64,000 nt of DNA from Callorhinus ursinus (GCF_003265705.1 NW_020312848.1:58686801-58750800), one strand, 5' to 3'; shown: positions 38,209-51,300, counted from the first letter of the stretch. Program-made: numbers and translations. Notes: generated from the letters alone by a model not told the origin.

Positions 38209-39099
38209 AAAAAATCAGAGTGTATTTTGCCATATTATCAGTATAAAGAAAAAACCTTATTTTGAAAGCTGCAGAAAAATATTCTCACAAATTGTATACC
38301 CATCCATGATAAAAATAACATATTAATAATAGAAGGGAATTTCCTAAACCTGGTAATGGTAATGTAGAAAAAATGTCATACATAAGGGTAAAAGACTGAA
38401 TGCTTTTTCTCTAATATCAACAACATAGCAAGAATGCCCATTTTCACCACTTCAATTAAACATGGTGTTTGAGACTCAGACCACTGAAAAATAAGTAAAA
38501 GTCTTACAAATTGGAAAGAATTAAAGTTATATTTATATGTAGACCATGGCACATGTGCACTGAAAAAAGAAAGAAAGCAAACAAGCTACAAAAAAAAGCT
38601 ACTAGATTAGTCAATAAGTTTACATGATACAAGGTCAATATCAATTTGATTGCATTTCTATATCCTAGGTAGGAACAGTTGGGGAAATGGAAAATTTTAA
38701 AAAACACTTTACAATAGCATTCAAAAATATAAAGTAATAAGGTATGAATTCACAAAATGCTCTGCAAATACAAAACACTGCTGAGCAAAATTAAAGAACT
38801 AAATAAATGGAGAACTATACTATCTTCACTCATCATAAATTGACAATTATCACCAACTGGTCAGTTCCAGTAAAACTTCAACAGGCTTTTTATGTAGAAA
38901 TTAAGAAGACGATTCTGCAATTTATATGGATATACAACAGGTCTGGCATAGGCAAAACAATTTTGAAAATATGAACATAGTAGGAGGACAGAGACGACCT
39001 GCTTTTGAAACGTATAAAGTCCTATTATACGTTTATTAACGTATTATAAAGTTGTATTATATAGTTATATATATAATATATATAATAATTATATAAGTA

Positions 39100-39161
39100 T
39101 ATAATATATAACTTACTATATAAGTTACTATATAACTTATATATATAAGTTATATATTATA
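39100..39161. repeat. Nested AT-rich palindrome
   Basis: The arms TATAATATATAACTTA (39100-39115) and TAAGTTATATATTATA (39146-39161) are perfect 16-bp reverse complements. Inside them is a second inverted repeat with 11-bp arms (39117-39127 and 39133-39143) around a 5-base loop. This is a cruciform-prone structure within an AT-rich expansion of the old L1. Confidence 0.9.
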
Positions 39162-40392
39162 AAATATAACATATTTTAATAAAACGTATTATTACGTTAA
39201 CCTATTATAAAGCTACTACTGTTGTCCAGAAAGGTATTGGAGTTAGATATGGCTATGGATGAGTGGGGCAGAGCACAGAGTCCAGAGATATACCTGCATA
39301 TGTGTGGTCAATTAGTTTCCAAGAGTTACCAAGGTGCTTCAGTGAGAGAAAAAAGTCTTTTCAATAAAATGATCCTGGGGAAAAAAAACTACATACTCAT
39401 CTGGGGGGAAAAAACAACTTTGACTGTTAGCCCATGTCATACATACACATCGACTCAAAATGAGTCACCCAAACTTAAAAGGTAAAACTCAGCTAAAATA
39501 AAACTTTAGGACAAAATATAGGAGGAAAAACTATAAGGCTTTTGGATAGGCAGAATTTCTTAGGACATAAAAAGCACGAACATGAGAAATAATTGATAGA
39601 TTGAACTTCATCAAAATGACAAACTTACACTCTTCAAAAGAATCTGTAAGGAAAATGCAAAAGCAAGCCATAGACTAAGATATTCAGAATACATGTATCA
39701 AAGTTTGAATTTGTATGATGAATATTTTTTAAAACGTTATGACTCCAAAGTAAGTAACTAACCTAGTATAAAATAGCCAATAGATTTAAACAGATGTCTC
39801 AAAAAAGTTAAATAGGTGAACAAAATGTACATGAAAATACTCAACATCATATGTTATCAGAGAAATGCAAATTAAATCCATAATTAGCTACTGCTACATA
39901 CGTGCTAGTAAAATAGCTAAATTTGTAAAGATTGACCATACCAACTCTTGGTGAGATTTTGGAGTGACTGGAGCTCTCATTCCTTGCAAAGGGTAATATA
40001 AATTCTACAACCACTTTCAAAAACTTTGTTGGCATTTTGTTAAATAACTAAATATATATATAATAAAACCTGGTAATTTCAATCCTAGGTATTTACCCAA
40101 GGAAATAAAAGTATATGTCTTAAAAAGACTTGTAAACAAATCTTTCTAGAACTTTTAATCAGACATAAAGTATATATCCTATGATTGCAAACAAACAGAT
40201 AGTGATTGCCTGGAGTTTATTGCAGGGGATTGAATTAACTGGGAAGGGAAATGAGGAAGATTTTTGGGTGATGCTGGTATTCCAGTTTGATTGTGGCTAC
40301 TCATTAAAATATGCACTACTCATATATTTAAATGGGGACATTGTATTGAATGTAAATCAAGTGTAATTTTATTTCAAAAAGGTTTTGGGGAA

Positions 40393-40617
40393 TTTTTTTT
40401 AAAGACTTTATTTGTTTTAAAGAGAGAGAAAGAGAGAGAACATGCAGGGAGGGGCAAAGGAAGAGGGAGAGAGAGAATCCCAAGCAGGCTCTGCGCCGCT
40501 GAGAGCATAGCCTGATACAGGGCTCGATCCCACAACCCTGAGAACGTAATCTGAGATCATGACCTGAGCCTAAACCAAGAGTCTGACACTCAACCTACTG
40601 AACCACCCAGGTGCCCC
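40393..40617 (-). mobile_element. Can-SINE, antisense
   Basis: T run, AAAGACTTTATTTGTTTTAA, GA-rich tract, GGCTCGATCCCACAACCCTG and right end CTGAACCACCCAGGTGCCCC. It lies at the end of the old L1. A clear TSD was not found. The sequence just after it (AATTGAAGTATAGTTTACAC) may be another L1 3' piece. Confidence 0.88.
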
Positions 40618-40679
40618 TAATTGAAGTATAGTTTACACTCAATGTTGCATTGGTTTCAGGTGTTGTTTTTTGCTTATGA

Positions 40680-42691
40680 TCTTAAATGAAATCAACCAAT
40701 CATCTCCAGATTACCACATCTTTTTATATTCTGTGGTGTGGCTTCACCTCAGGGAACCCTGAAGTTGAGCTGGTCTGAGCCACATTCACAAGCAGTCTTT
40801 CTCAACCAAGATTCCAAGATGCCTCACAATGGACACTTCAAATTTAGTGGAGGAAAAAAAAAATCCGTGTACATGTATCCGTATTCCTGCTGTCATATTT
40901 CCTCTGGAAATAAATTTGATGATATTAAAGTTTGTACTTAGAAGATATACTTCATTTAAGCTATTCATGCAGTATACTGTATTTCAAATGAGAACTATCT
41001 GTTTGAATATTTTAAAAAATAGAAATGCTTAGAACTCCATAAATGACCTATGACTATATTCTATCCGACCTGAAATATATTTTCAAGGGCATTTATAGAG
41101 ATTTATAAAGAAATTCTATCAGAAATATAAGTTTAAATTTGAATTACTTCCAAAGGTTTGCCCCTCCTTCTTCCTGTTCCCAGAAATTATTCCCTTTGCT
41201 GGGTCCATAAGCATGGAATTAATCATGAGGCAGTAACTATGGCAATACAGTCTAGACTAGACAAGTCATATAATTATTACTCAATTTCCAATAGAAAAGG
41301 TTAACTTTTACCTTATTTCCATCAATTTAAAGTCACCATAGTATTTTTTAATGCTCATGTTTGCTCTTATTAAATGCATTTCCACATTATTGTAAAAGTC
41401 AAAATTCAGCCAAGTTTTACTGATACTCCATCAGAAAATGATTCAGGAACGAAAGCAGAATATATCCAGCTTTTCATCCCATAAAAATGAGAACCACATG
41501 GTGTTTGGTGCTGGCTACCTTCACTCTTTCATATGTATCCAGACAATTTATTTGTGAAGCCCAGCTTAATGATACACACATTGAACTGACCTTGTTGGAC
41601 TGGGTGGCCTATAATCTGCTGTATCTTTATATATCCAATTCAAAAATCTTTGATAAATTGAGCATTAATTGTGATTTTCTTGGCATATATTTTTTCAAAT
41701 CTACATTTATGACTCATAATATCCATTTGTTCAATTATTCAGACTCTAACATTGCTGTTTTGGGTGTTGTAAATTGTCTGCAGATTTTTTATTTTGTTCA
41801 AATCAGTATAAACTCGCACGTAGATAGAGCTATCCCTGTTGACTATACATATGAATAGGCTCAACAGCTTAATGTAATCCTAAAGATTATAGAAGTTTGC
41901 CTAGGCATAAAAATTCAACGATGAGCATGTTTTGTAAACTGAAATTGATGAGAGGAATAGATCTGTGTAGAGTCTAGACACTTTGCAGCTTGTGACTTGA
42001 AGCCAAATTATATTTCCTTTCATAAAATACATTTCTTGACTATAAGTGGCAGTCTACTAATATTCTATTCATTGATCAGAATGACACTGATGTATTGAGG
42101 AAAGAGAGGTGCATACAGTCTAATGAATTTAGAAAAGTATAGCATTACTGTTTACCATCCTAAATACCAATTGCAAGTAATATGGCTAATTATATAGCAG
42201 AAATCCATACACAAGCAATGTTAGCTTTAAATTTATACTGGTAAATATTTTTATAGTGCTATTTAGTTCCTTCAGTCAATTCTGCAATCTCTCATTAATA
42301 TCTATGCCTATAAACATACCTCTAAAATGATGGATAGAGTCAAAGTTCTTTTAAGATGGTGTTTTATTTCATAACTTAGCTTGTTTTAAATTATGTTTAG
42401 TCACTTGGTGAATGCTTCTCATGGTTTCCTTTTCTCAGGAAGTAATGTGCAATGGAGCAGTAAAGAGCACTGTGTTTAGGGTCAGAAGATAGCACCTACT
42501 ACTGGTTTATCAAGTGAGGAAATCAGTGAATACCATTCCATCCTTGCAGAATTTACAACATTATACAGATATAAGTTCTATGGGAATAAAGAGGAGGAAG
42601 CATGGAACTTACGGTTTTGAAGAAAAATTTTAAAGAGTAGGATATATTTGAGTGAGAAGTTGCCAGATAGAGAAGTGGAGAAATAGCATTT
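40680..42691. other. Intergenic, no gene recognised
   Basis: Contains a 123-codon frame at 41487-41858 whose first 24 residues are hydrophobic and signal-peptide-like (RTTWCLVLATFTLSYVS). Nothing else supports a gene: AT-rich codons, no recognised family, no visible splice or promoter context. Confidence 0.5.
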
Positions 42692-42705
42692 AAATCAGAG
42701 GATAC

Positions 42706-42868
42706 GGGAGTGCCTGGGTGGCTCAGTCAGTTAAGTGTCTGCCTTCAGCTCAGGTCATGAGCTCAGCGGGAAGCCTGCTTCTCCTTCTCCCTCTGCCTGC
42801 AGCTCCCCCTGCTTGTGCTCTCTCTCTCTCTGTCAAATAAATAAAATCTAAAAAATATGTAATAAAAT
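42706..42868 (+). mobile_element. Can-SINE with internal deletion
   Basis: GGGAGTGCCTGGGTGGCTCA head, then a jump from CAGGTCATGA directly to GCTCAGCGGGAAGCCTGCTT, so the usual box-B region is missing. CT-rich stretch and AAATAAATAAAATCTA tail follow. TSD: AAATCAGAGGATAC (42692-42705) and AAACCAGAGGATAC (42869-42882), one mismatch. Confidence 0.93.
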
Positions 42869-42882
42869 AAACCAGAGGATAC

Positions 42883-44109
42883 AGACACAACACGTACAAA
42901 GAAAGACATAAGAAGAAAATCTGGAAATATGCAAGAATTCTGACATGGCTATATTAGCATATGTGTGTGTTCGTAATCATTTCGGTTTTATGGGGGATTG
43001 GGGGGGATGTGCTGATTGCAGGAAATGAAATGGAACCATTGCAGAGAGTGTTGTAACTTTGTGCTCCAGATAATTATGAGCTCTTCAAGAATTCAACAGA
43101 GGAGTGAAGTAAATCTGTTTTTCTTTTTTTTTAATTTTTAATTTCCAATATATCACTGTACACTGTAGATCTTGCCCGGGTAGGAGTTGTAGGAGGCTAG
43201 TTGGGAGCTTTTGGCCATAAACCACATGGAAAAGAGTTTATAGAAGGAATAGGAGTGGAAAGGAATGCACAGATCTGAGAGTAACTTTATACCTTTTTAA
43301 AAGCACTTTACCTTCACTTACAAAAGGAGCTAGTAAACTTTTCACTGACTCAACACAGAAAATGTTACAAGTATTTCAATCCAAATTCTTATTTTACCCT
43401 ATTGAATTAAACTTTCTCATAAAGCCAACAGTCACACTGTTACTTTGGGAAGAAGTCCCATTTTTTCCCCCTCATCCAAGCTTTCTACCTCATTATCCAA
43501 AAATGACTCCTCTTGTTAGGATCACTCACACATCTAATACATCACTGTGATTCTCTTCATTCCACCTAGGTCAGAATTGATTTCTCCTCCTTCTTTGCTC
43601 CCATATTATATATTGCTTATGCCTTCTGTTCTCGCTTTTATTTTCTTTGCTACATTTACTATCTTAAAGAATCCTTGAGAGTAGGGACCCTGCCATGTTT
43701 GACAATCTGTGACAGATCTTTTATCATAAATGCTTGATAAATATTATGTTGAAAAGAATAATAATTTATTCATACTCAACCCTAATTTCATAATGTTTCC
43801 AAGTGATAAGAAGCTGTCAAGTCGTATCTGTGGTACAATATAACAGAATACCTGCTCTATGATTTTTGTGGATATTCATCTTTACTCATCTATATACACA
43901 CCAAAAAAAATCCTAGCTTTAAGTTCCATCCATAAATGTGAGAGTTCACTCTTGTTCTCAAATATCTTCATGTATAGCCTTTCATATTTATTTTATTGTA
44001 ATTTTGATTGTGAAGAGTTTTATCATAACCTTGATTATAAAGGCTATTTTAATATGAGAGCTTTATTTTTTAGAAACATTCAAGTCCCACATGATCTTCT
44101 AGATTCTAG
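42883..44109. other. Intergenic, no gene recognised
   Basis: Unassigned sequence with G-rich GGGGGATTGGGGGGGATG near 42991-43008. Confidence 0.5.
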
Positions 44110-44545
44110 CCTCTCCTCCCTCAAAGGGTAATGTATCTATGTTCACTCCCCTTGACCTTAGGTGAGCCTCTTGAGGCAATAATGAAGTGGAAGTGGCGCT
44201 ATGCGGTGATTGTGGTTATTATATAAGTAGTAGAGCTGCCTTGCTTTCACTATGGATGCCTGCCTTTGGACCCCAGCTATCATGCTGTGAGGAAGACGTC
44301 ATGGAGAGATCTCCATAGAAGGGAACTGAGGCCACAGCCCTCAGTTCTGTCTTGAGCCTCCATGCAACAACTAGTACCAACTGTCAGCCATGTGAGTGTC
44401 TGTCACATGGCTTAGAGATGAGCCTTCCTTGCCAAGCCTTAACCACATTACAGATGATGAACAAAATGAAATGATTGTTGTTGTTTGAGGCCTCGCAGTA
44501 TTGAGGTGGTTTGTTAAAAGGCAATAGTGACCTGAACAAAAGTAA
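44110..44545 (+). mobile_element. Probable MLT1-like LTR
   Basis: GAACTGAGGCCACAGCCCTC, CAACTAGTACCAACTGTCAG, CCATGTGAGTGTCTGTCAC and the 3' part TTGTTGTTTGAGGCCTCGC ... GTGGTTTGTTAAAAGGCAAT follow an ERVL-MaLR LTR pattern. Left limit approximate. Confidence 0.55.
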
Positions 44546-44787
44546 ACAGAGCATTAATAAGAGATACATCTTGCATGATAGAGTATTTCCTTATAATGCA
44601 AATGTGACAGTGGCGCTTCCTGTTTGGTTGGGTTCTGTATTTTTGGTGCTTAGTATAGGGCTTGGCCCATAGTATTCAATACATAAAATAATAATGAATG
44701 TCTAATGAGATATATAAAAATAAAAGATAATAAAGGATAATAAAAGCTTTTGAAAAACATATGCAATCAAAAATGTTTTCAAATTGA

Positions 44788-44924
44788 AGAGTGCCCGGGT
44801 GGTGCAGTCGGTTAATTGGTTTCAGTACTGACCCTGCTTGAGGTTCTCTCTCCCTTTCCTTCTGCACCTCCCTCTTGTGCTCTGTCCCTCTCTCTCTAAA
44901 CTAACTAAATAAATCTTTTAAAAA
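44788..44924 (+). mobile_element. Shortened Can-SINE
   Basis: GAGTGCCCGGGTGGTGCAGT head, CT-rich body and AAATAAATCTTTTAAA tail. TSD: GTTTTCAAATTGAAG (44775-44789) and GTTTGCAAATTGAAA (44925-44939), 13 of 15 matching. The first bases of the head may belong to the TSD. Confidence 0.9.
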
Positions 44925-44939
44925 GTTTGCAAATTGAAA

Positions 44940-46919
44940 TTTGTCAAAATGTTATCCAAATTTATGAAAATGTTAGTATAATAAGAATCCCAAAATACAA
45001 CACATGCCTTTTTGTCACATTCATGTTTCATTTCAAGTATATATTACTTTTGTTGACCCTCCACAGTATTGCTAAGTTTTATATACCAAGTTTTGACTTA
45101 GTAGTCTGTATTTAGTTCATTTATTTTTTTTACTAGTACCTGAGACACAGGAATTGATTTAAATATCTCAAAAATGTATTTTCATGTGTTCTTTCAAATA
45201 TCATGTAATTTTGATTCAAAATGTGCTATGTTATCTTCTGCAAGGCAACTGTCCTTCTGATTTCTTCATTTACAATACAGGCTGTCAAGTAGGTGTGTCT
45301 TTCTTAATATTTTCTCTTAGATGAAAAGGTCCCCGCCGATAATATCCATCCAGAGTTTCAGATTCAGCCATGTGTTTTCCATCTTATTGACTTGAAGCAA
45401 AGCATATCCTCTCTAAGCAATACATAAGACTTTGGGGAAAAATTCCATAACTATGAAACATGTTTTATTATTTACTCTGCATTGTGATGCAGAGCTCATT
45501 CCAAGTGTGATTGACAAGAAGGAACATTAAATAGGCAGAGGCACATAAACATCGGTGTAAGAAAAATTTTTAAGTAAAAAGTCACTGAGTACGATATTAG
45601 CCATTTTATATTTCTATAATATAAAATTGTCTAAGATGAATCTTAGAAACCTCCCACAAAGATATCCAAATATGTTCTAAAAATAGCAAAACTATTCATT
45701 GGTTATTGTCATAATAATCACTGGCTCAGTAAATTCAAAGGAAATTCTGTAATTTTAAATATTTTTTAAACTGAAATTTATTAAACTATCAGAATATTGC
45801 CCTATTTGTGGAAATGATATGTTGAACAAAAAGAATTATTTGGGTAATAAAATAATATTAAAATATGATTTTTGTATTTTATTTTATTCAAGAAATTACC
45901 TAGGTATAGTAAGTAACTTAAAATTTGTTAAAAGATTTGTGTTTTAAAAACTAGGAATACTCTATGGTTAGTGTGAGATTGCAGAGTTAGTAATGTTTCA
46001 CTTTGAAATGATCTATGAGAAGTTCTTGAAATTAAAAAGTAATAGTAATAAAATGAAATAACAACACCAAAACCCACCACAAATGTAGTTAGGTCTAACC
46101 TGCTGGTCTCGATGTTTTTTCCCAGGGTGGTCTAGCAAAGAATGAAGATGAGCAGCCTTGTTTTTTCAAAGGCGAATGTTTAACAGCCTCATCCATACAG
46201 ACACTATATTTTATAGACACGGTATTTTAAGTTGTTGACAGAGTATTTCATATTGCATACAATACATAAGTGATAAATTTCATTTTGTAGATGTATTATA
46301 TTTTGAAACTTATGAGGTAGTTCTAAAACTGACAAACACCCCAAAACATATAAAACAAAATGCTAATATCACTGAGTAAAGAATGCCAAATTTATTGCCT
46401 CTTCTGATGTTTATCAGAATTTATGAGTAGGATAAAAATGTATCATAGTCTATTGCAGAAAATAGTTATTAAGTTGAAGAGAACTTCTCTCTATGATTCT
46501 GTTTTTGAAAATAAAAAATACCAACTAGCTAATTGGTTAATAATTTTCCAGAGTATCAATAATGTACTGATAATAGCACAAATAATTTTACTCAAAAGTG
46601 TGAATAGGGATAGAAACCTATCATTCTTTCTCTGTCCAAGATATCCATTGAATCACTCAATTTTACTTTTTCCCCACCCTGAATCTTCCTAAAGTTTTAA
46701 GACGTAATACTTAATAGAAGAACTTCTGAGATCTGCCTTCTGCTTATATTTTTGGACACGGCTTTCCTTGAACTTACTGCTGAGGAAATGATGAATTAGT
46801 TATGAATCCTCCTCTGCCCAATGTCATGTTGATTCCCATTTACATGTTTTGTTTATGCTGTTTCTTCTGCCCAGAAATGTCCTGAAAGCCATTTTCACTT
46901 AACAAAATTTGACTTAAAA
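44940..46919. other. Intergenic, no gene recognised
   Basis: AT-rich. No repeat or gene was recognised. Frames are under 90 codons and of low-complexity composition. Confidence 0.5.
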
Positions 46920-47460
46920 CTCAGTCCAGGAGTGTGTGTGGTGTCTCCAGGACCCTCCCACTTTCAGAGATTGGCTGGAAAGACTCACAGGAGTCAGAAT
47001 ATAGGTGTACTTACCACAAAGATTAAGTACAGTGCTGTAGTAAAGATACATAGCTGGGTCATTTGCAAAAAAGGCACAGGGTCTGGAGGGATTCATGTAG
47101 TGGTTTTCTTATGCTCTCTCCATCCCATGCAGTGTCACATGGGGTGTCTTCTTCCTCCAGTAATGAAATGCAGCAACACGTAAACAGTGTTTCTGCCCAG
47201 GGAAGCACATTAGAGATCTAGCTGGGGACTGGTCATGCAGGCACCCTCTACCTTGCATGCATGAACACAGACTTCCAGAAGGAAAGAAGGTGTTTAGCAT
47301 AAAGCATATTGTTTGCACAGCACATATTGTGTGGGCCTTCATCAGTTAACTACTGACTGGGGGGGCAAGTTTCTAGATGCCAGCGAAGGGCCAATAGTTC
47401 AAGCAGGTCTTTCTAAAGATAGCAGTCTTAGGCCTGCTATGGTAACTGTTTTTTTCCTGC
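46920..47460 (-). mobile_element. LTR-like dispersed repeat, family not resolved
   Basis: GGGAAGCACATTAGAGATCT, CTGGTCATGCAGGCACCCTC, CCAGAAGGAAAGAAGGTGTT and GATGCCAGCGAAGGGCCAAT occur in the order seen in a common mammalian LTR read in antisense. I cannot give a family name. The antisense orientation is inferred. Confidence 0.4.
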
Positions 47461-47799
47461 TCAAGAAATAGCCCCTAAGGATTCTGTACCTGATTCCTGG
47501 AGAGGTAGGTGCTGATCTTCAGTGACCCCATGCCTATATATATATATATCTCCATCCTAGTATTTCTTACTTTGGAGTACCATTACCAGTATGTTTAGCT
47601 TATCTCCCATATTATCAGGGATAATACATGAAACTCCCTACATGAAACTTGGGAAATAGTAGGCACTTAGAAAAAGCTTGTTGAAAGTTAAATAATGAAT
47701 TATCAAGTCCCTTTTTTTAAACTAAGGTTTAAAGTCTATATAGCTGTCCCCTTTTCCCATCTTTTTTCTTTCCTGAACAGTTTATTCCTAAATTAAGTA

Positions 47800-48130
47800 A
47801 GGCTGAGCAAAGTATGTGTCCACATATGAGGTAGTAAGGAAGCGGGTTGAGCTGTACGGGACCAAAGCAGGGAGTAAGAGCTGTGTGGAGTGAGGAGATG
47901 TTCCACAGGGGAGGGGTAGAACAGCACAAGGTGTTGGAGCCAAAGTATGGTGAGGAAGGTGTCCCTGTGGGGAGGTAACCCAGCCTGTTGTGTCAAAGCC
48001 TAGAGGGGTGATGGGGGCAACCACACAGGGGGAAGGGGCACACGGGGGTGGACAATGGCAGCAGCATCCCCCAAAAAGTATTGGAGGTTATGTATAGGGA
48101 AGAGGGGCAGCCATAGGTGATTAGTTGCAT
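47800..48130. other. G-rich block, unassigned
   Basis: About 330 bp of strongly G-over-C biased + strand sequence (GGGGAGGGGTAGAACAGCAC, GGGGGAAGGGGCACACGGGG) inside AT-rich surroundings. Minus-strand frames here overlap in two registers and are composition artefacts. It could be a fragment of an old repeat I do not recognise. Confidence 0.5.
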
Positions 48131-48305
48131 AAAAGAGGATCAATAAAATAAGTGAACTTATGTAGGATAATGAGAAACAGAACTCTCATTGTCAGAAAAG
48201 TACTACAACTATGGAAAGGAAAATATTAAGGTTGGGTTAGGAGTAACAGGGTAAACTCATGGTTCTTAAGTTGGAGAGAAAGAGAGAGACAGGAAGACAG
48301 AGACA

Positions 48306-48306
48306 G

Positions 48307-48369
<63 letters not shown>

Positions 48370-48381
48370 GATAGATAGATA
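48306..48381. repeat. GATA tetranucleotide microsatellite
   Basis: Nearly uninterrupted GATA units over about 75 bp, broken once near 48368-48370. It is the longest fully sequenced tetranucleotide array in the window. Confidence 0.97.
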
Positions 48382-48399
48382 TTTACGTAGATATTTAAA

Positions 48400-51300
48400 T
48401 TAGATGTTTATATTTAATAGGCTACATATGGTTTGCTATTCTCTGTGGTCCTCATATATGAGCAAAAGAGAATTTTAAATATTTTAAAACATTTTAACCA
48501 GATAGTCTATTGGTTGTTTTGCTGAAAATATATTCCTTTGTTAGGGAGAGAGACGTTGAGTAAATAGACTATGAGCACCAGTGAAATGCGTTATTGTTCT
48601 TCATCTCTAACAGGTTCTCAAAGGTTTTCATTTTCCCCCTTTCAAGATTAATTTACTGGATCTAAGAGAATTGGAAGTGAAATTGCAGGATACTGTTTTA
48701 AATGTTTAATATCAAAATGTTTTTAAATGTTTAATATCAAAAAATAAATTTCCTGAAGATCTGGAGCTGTAAACTCAGGTCTTCCAATAAACCATTCTAT
48801 CTCCTGCATATAAGGCTTACTGCAACCTCTATCATGAAATACCAGTATGGAAGGGTAGCAGCTTCTTTCCCTAAACGCTTCCTTTGATTTTCCTGTCTCA
48901 TATCCTTACTGTCTTGGTCACCGGGCTCAAAATTGGTGTCACCTATCTTTATATATTTTTCCCTTAGACTTCCATGTCAAATAATCACACATGCTACATT
49001 TTTTTTCCACACAAACTGTCTTACAACCATCCTTCATTTACTTTTTTATTATACCCTTTATTTGGAGTAGACTTTTTTTTTTTCCTGTCAGTTTCTTCTC
49101 TTTTAGCTTTCTCCTACACATGACTATCATAAAACAAATCTTATTTGTTATTTCCTCTTTAAATCAGTTGTAGAAATAGACACACTCTGAGGGGTTAGGA
49201 GCAGTGTTAGAACTTGTTTTTCCTCAAACTTCGCCAATTTATTTTTCCATACAAGCAATGCCTGCTTCCCACATAGTAGCTTCACTTCACATCACATATT
49301 GTTGAAGTTTCTCTTTTCAGATTATAGATGTTTTAAAAGTTTATATGTTATAAAATGTTTTAAATACTTTTAAATGTGTATGTAATCATTTATACTCTGT
49401 TCTTACTGTGATTATCTGTGCTAAGGTAGAAAAGCTGAGCTTTCCAAATTTCTTTATTCAGAGTACAATTCATGTTTCCAAAAAAGAAATGTAGAAAATT
49501 AGACACATACAGACTAAAACATCAAATGCAATTACTTGATAAGCATTCCAAGCGTGTTGCTCTTCCCAAATCTATATGCACAGGACTCTTCTCAAAGTCA
49601 GTGGGAGTTCTGCCCCACAAAGGTTTCACACAAGAAGAGAAGAAAAAGAATTTAAACATAAATAAGTAGAACAAACTTTAATAAGCTCTCTCAATAAGTA
49701 TTTACCTGAGGGACTGGAACAGCTGCAATGTAAAACCTTTTTAATAACCCTCTATTAAATAATTGTCTTTATTTAAATTAAAATCCAGCACAGGTTAAAT
49801 TGTAAACAAGCAAGATTTACATAATATCAATTTCTAAAAGTGAGGTAATGCAGGGATCTTCTATTAAACAAATATTTTAAAGTATTACATTGTTCTGCTT
49901 TTTTTTTACACTCTACTATTTTGAGTGATTTATTAAAGCCAACTACATAATTATGTATAGAAATAATGAAGCAAATATACTTGTGTATCAAAGTGGCTTG
50001 CTAGAGCATATCAAGCAGTTTTAAAGAAAGTAAACAAGCAAATTAATTGCCAATTTTCTCGCAGAATGTGGCTTCTTAAATGATGAAAACCTTATAGACT
50101 TCTTCAAGATTTTCAATGACCATAAACTATTTGGAGTAATTTATCTTCTTCACCAACATTAGTAACATATGTAAGAATTTGCTTTTCTCCAGTTTTAGAA
50201 AAAGAAGGCTTTTATTTCTTTGGAACTCTTGCTGCTTCTTTCTTGTTTGTAGTCACAATTCTCAGTTTATGGCACTGGAATTATTCCATAGCAATTAATC
50301 CCAAAGTTATAAATATGGTAATGAGTCCAAGAGGCAAATGTATATGTTCCCTCTTATCTTCCCTCTTTTTCCATCTCTAACAAATAAATGGTTTCTCAGG
50401 ATACAACATTTAGGGAAAATATCTTGAAATGAAACTCCCAAGTAAGGTTACTTTTGGATTAAAAGAGATTTCCATGTTCTCTTCTTTTCATCCCAGGTGT
50501 CAAGCTCCCTGAGGGCAGTTGATCTTGAATAGCTTGGGTCATTGCTAACGGGCAATGCGGTGCTTTTGCACGTTGTAAGTGATTGATAATAACAATGTGT
50601 TAAAAACTGGTTTTTCCCCTCTAATTTGTCCCCTGCCTTTCTGGATCATAGGAACAACATGTGCATCACCATCTGTATTTCATGAAAATTTTAAAAACAA
50701 AAATATATTCTTTATATTAAAAACAACCACTATGCTTCTTCATGATGACAGCCATCCCATGAGGCCGACTTGAAGCTCTAACATGATGGTTAGATTTTAT
50801 GTATCTATTTACAAAATGTGTTAGCTGACAGAGTTCCAAACACATAGAATGTGACAGGGTCCCAGAGCAGCACTGTGGGAACCTGGAAAGCCAAGTCCAT
50901 TTCATTATATAAAATATATTTAAACTGTTCTGTATATGAGGAATAAAGTCCCTGAAAATCGGTTATTTTTAATAGGAGATGTTCAAGGTCTGAAACTTAA
51001 AAGGGGGGAAATCCTTTGAAGAGGACTTTGAAAAGGACTTTGCAGCATTTATAATAAATGGGAAAAAAGAAGTTAAAAAAGAAGTTAAGAGTAGGTTGCC
51101 AACCTATATTTTTAATAGTAGTCCAAAAAAAGACACGGGGTCATTGTCCTTTCCCTGATGACCATGTTCCAGGGATACGGTGAGGTATTTGAAATCTCAA
51201 GTATGTTTTAAGCACTTAACTAGCCTTACCTAAGCTGTGACTTTCTCATGTCCTCCACACCTTACTAGTATGTCAGATTTTATTTTTATTTTCCTAGGGA

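Larger units (their letters stand above)
37795..40376 (+). mobile_element. Old L1 body (ORF2 and 3' UTR remnants)
   Basis: Starting with ATGAGGCCAGCATTATCTTG (37818 onward), the sequence runs through a decayed L1 ORF2 in the + sense: reverse transcriptase region near 38400-38470, downstream ORF2 near 38800-39000 and 39500-39950. It then has a 3' UTR-like segment to about 40376. Many stops and indels leave no usable frame. It is interrupted by a young Can-SINE (38020-38208) and an AT-rich expansion with a palindrome (about 39050-39220). Confidence 0.75.

Noticed and set aside
41487..41858. 123-codon frame with a signal-peptide-like start
   Set aside because: AT-rich composition makes hydrophobic residues frequent by chance. 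There is no recognised family, no repeat origin and no promoter or splice context.
48306..48381. Regular short repeats as a CRISPR-like array
   Set aside because: The units are 4 bp with no spacers; it is a GATA microsatellite in a mammalian genome.
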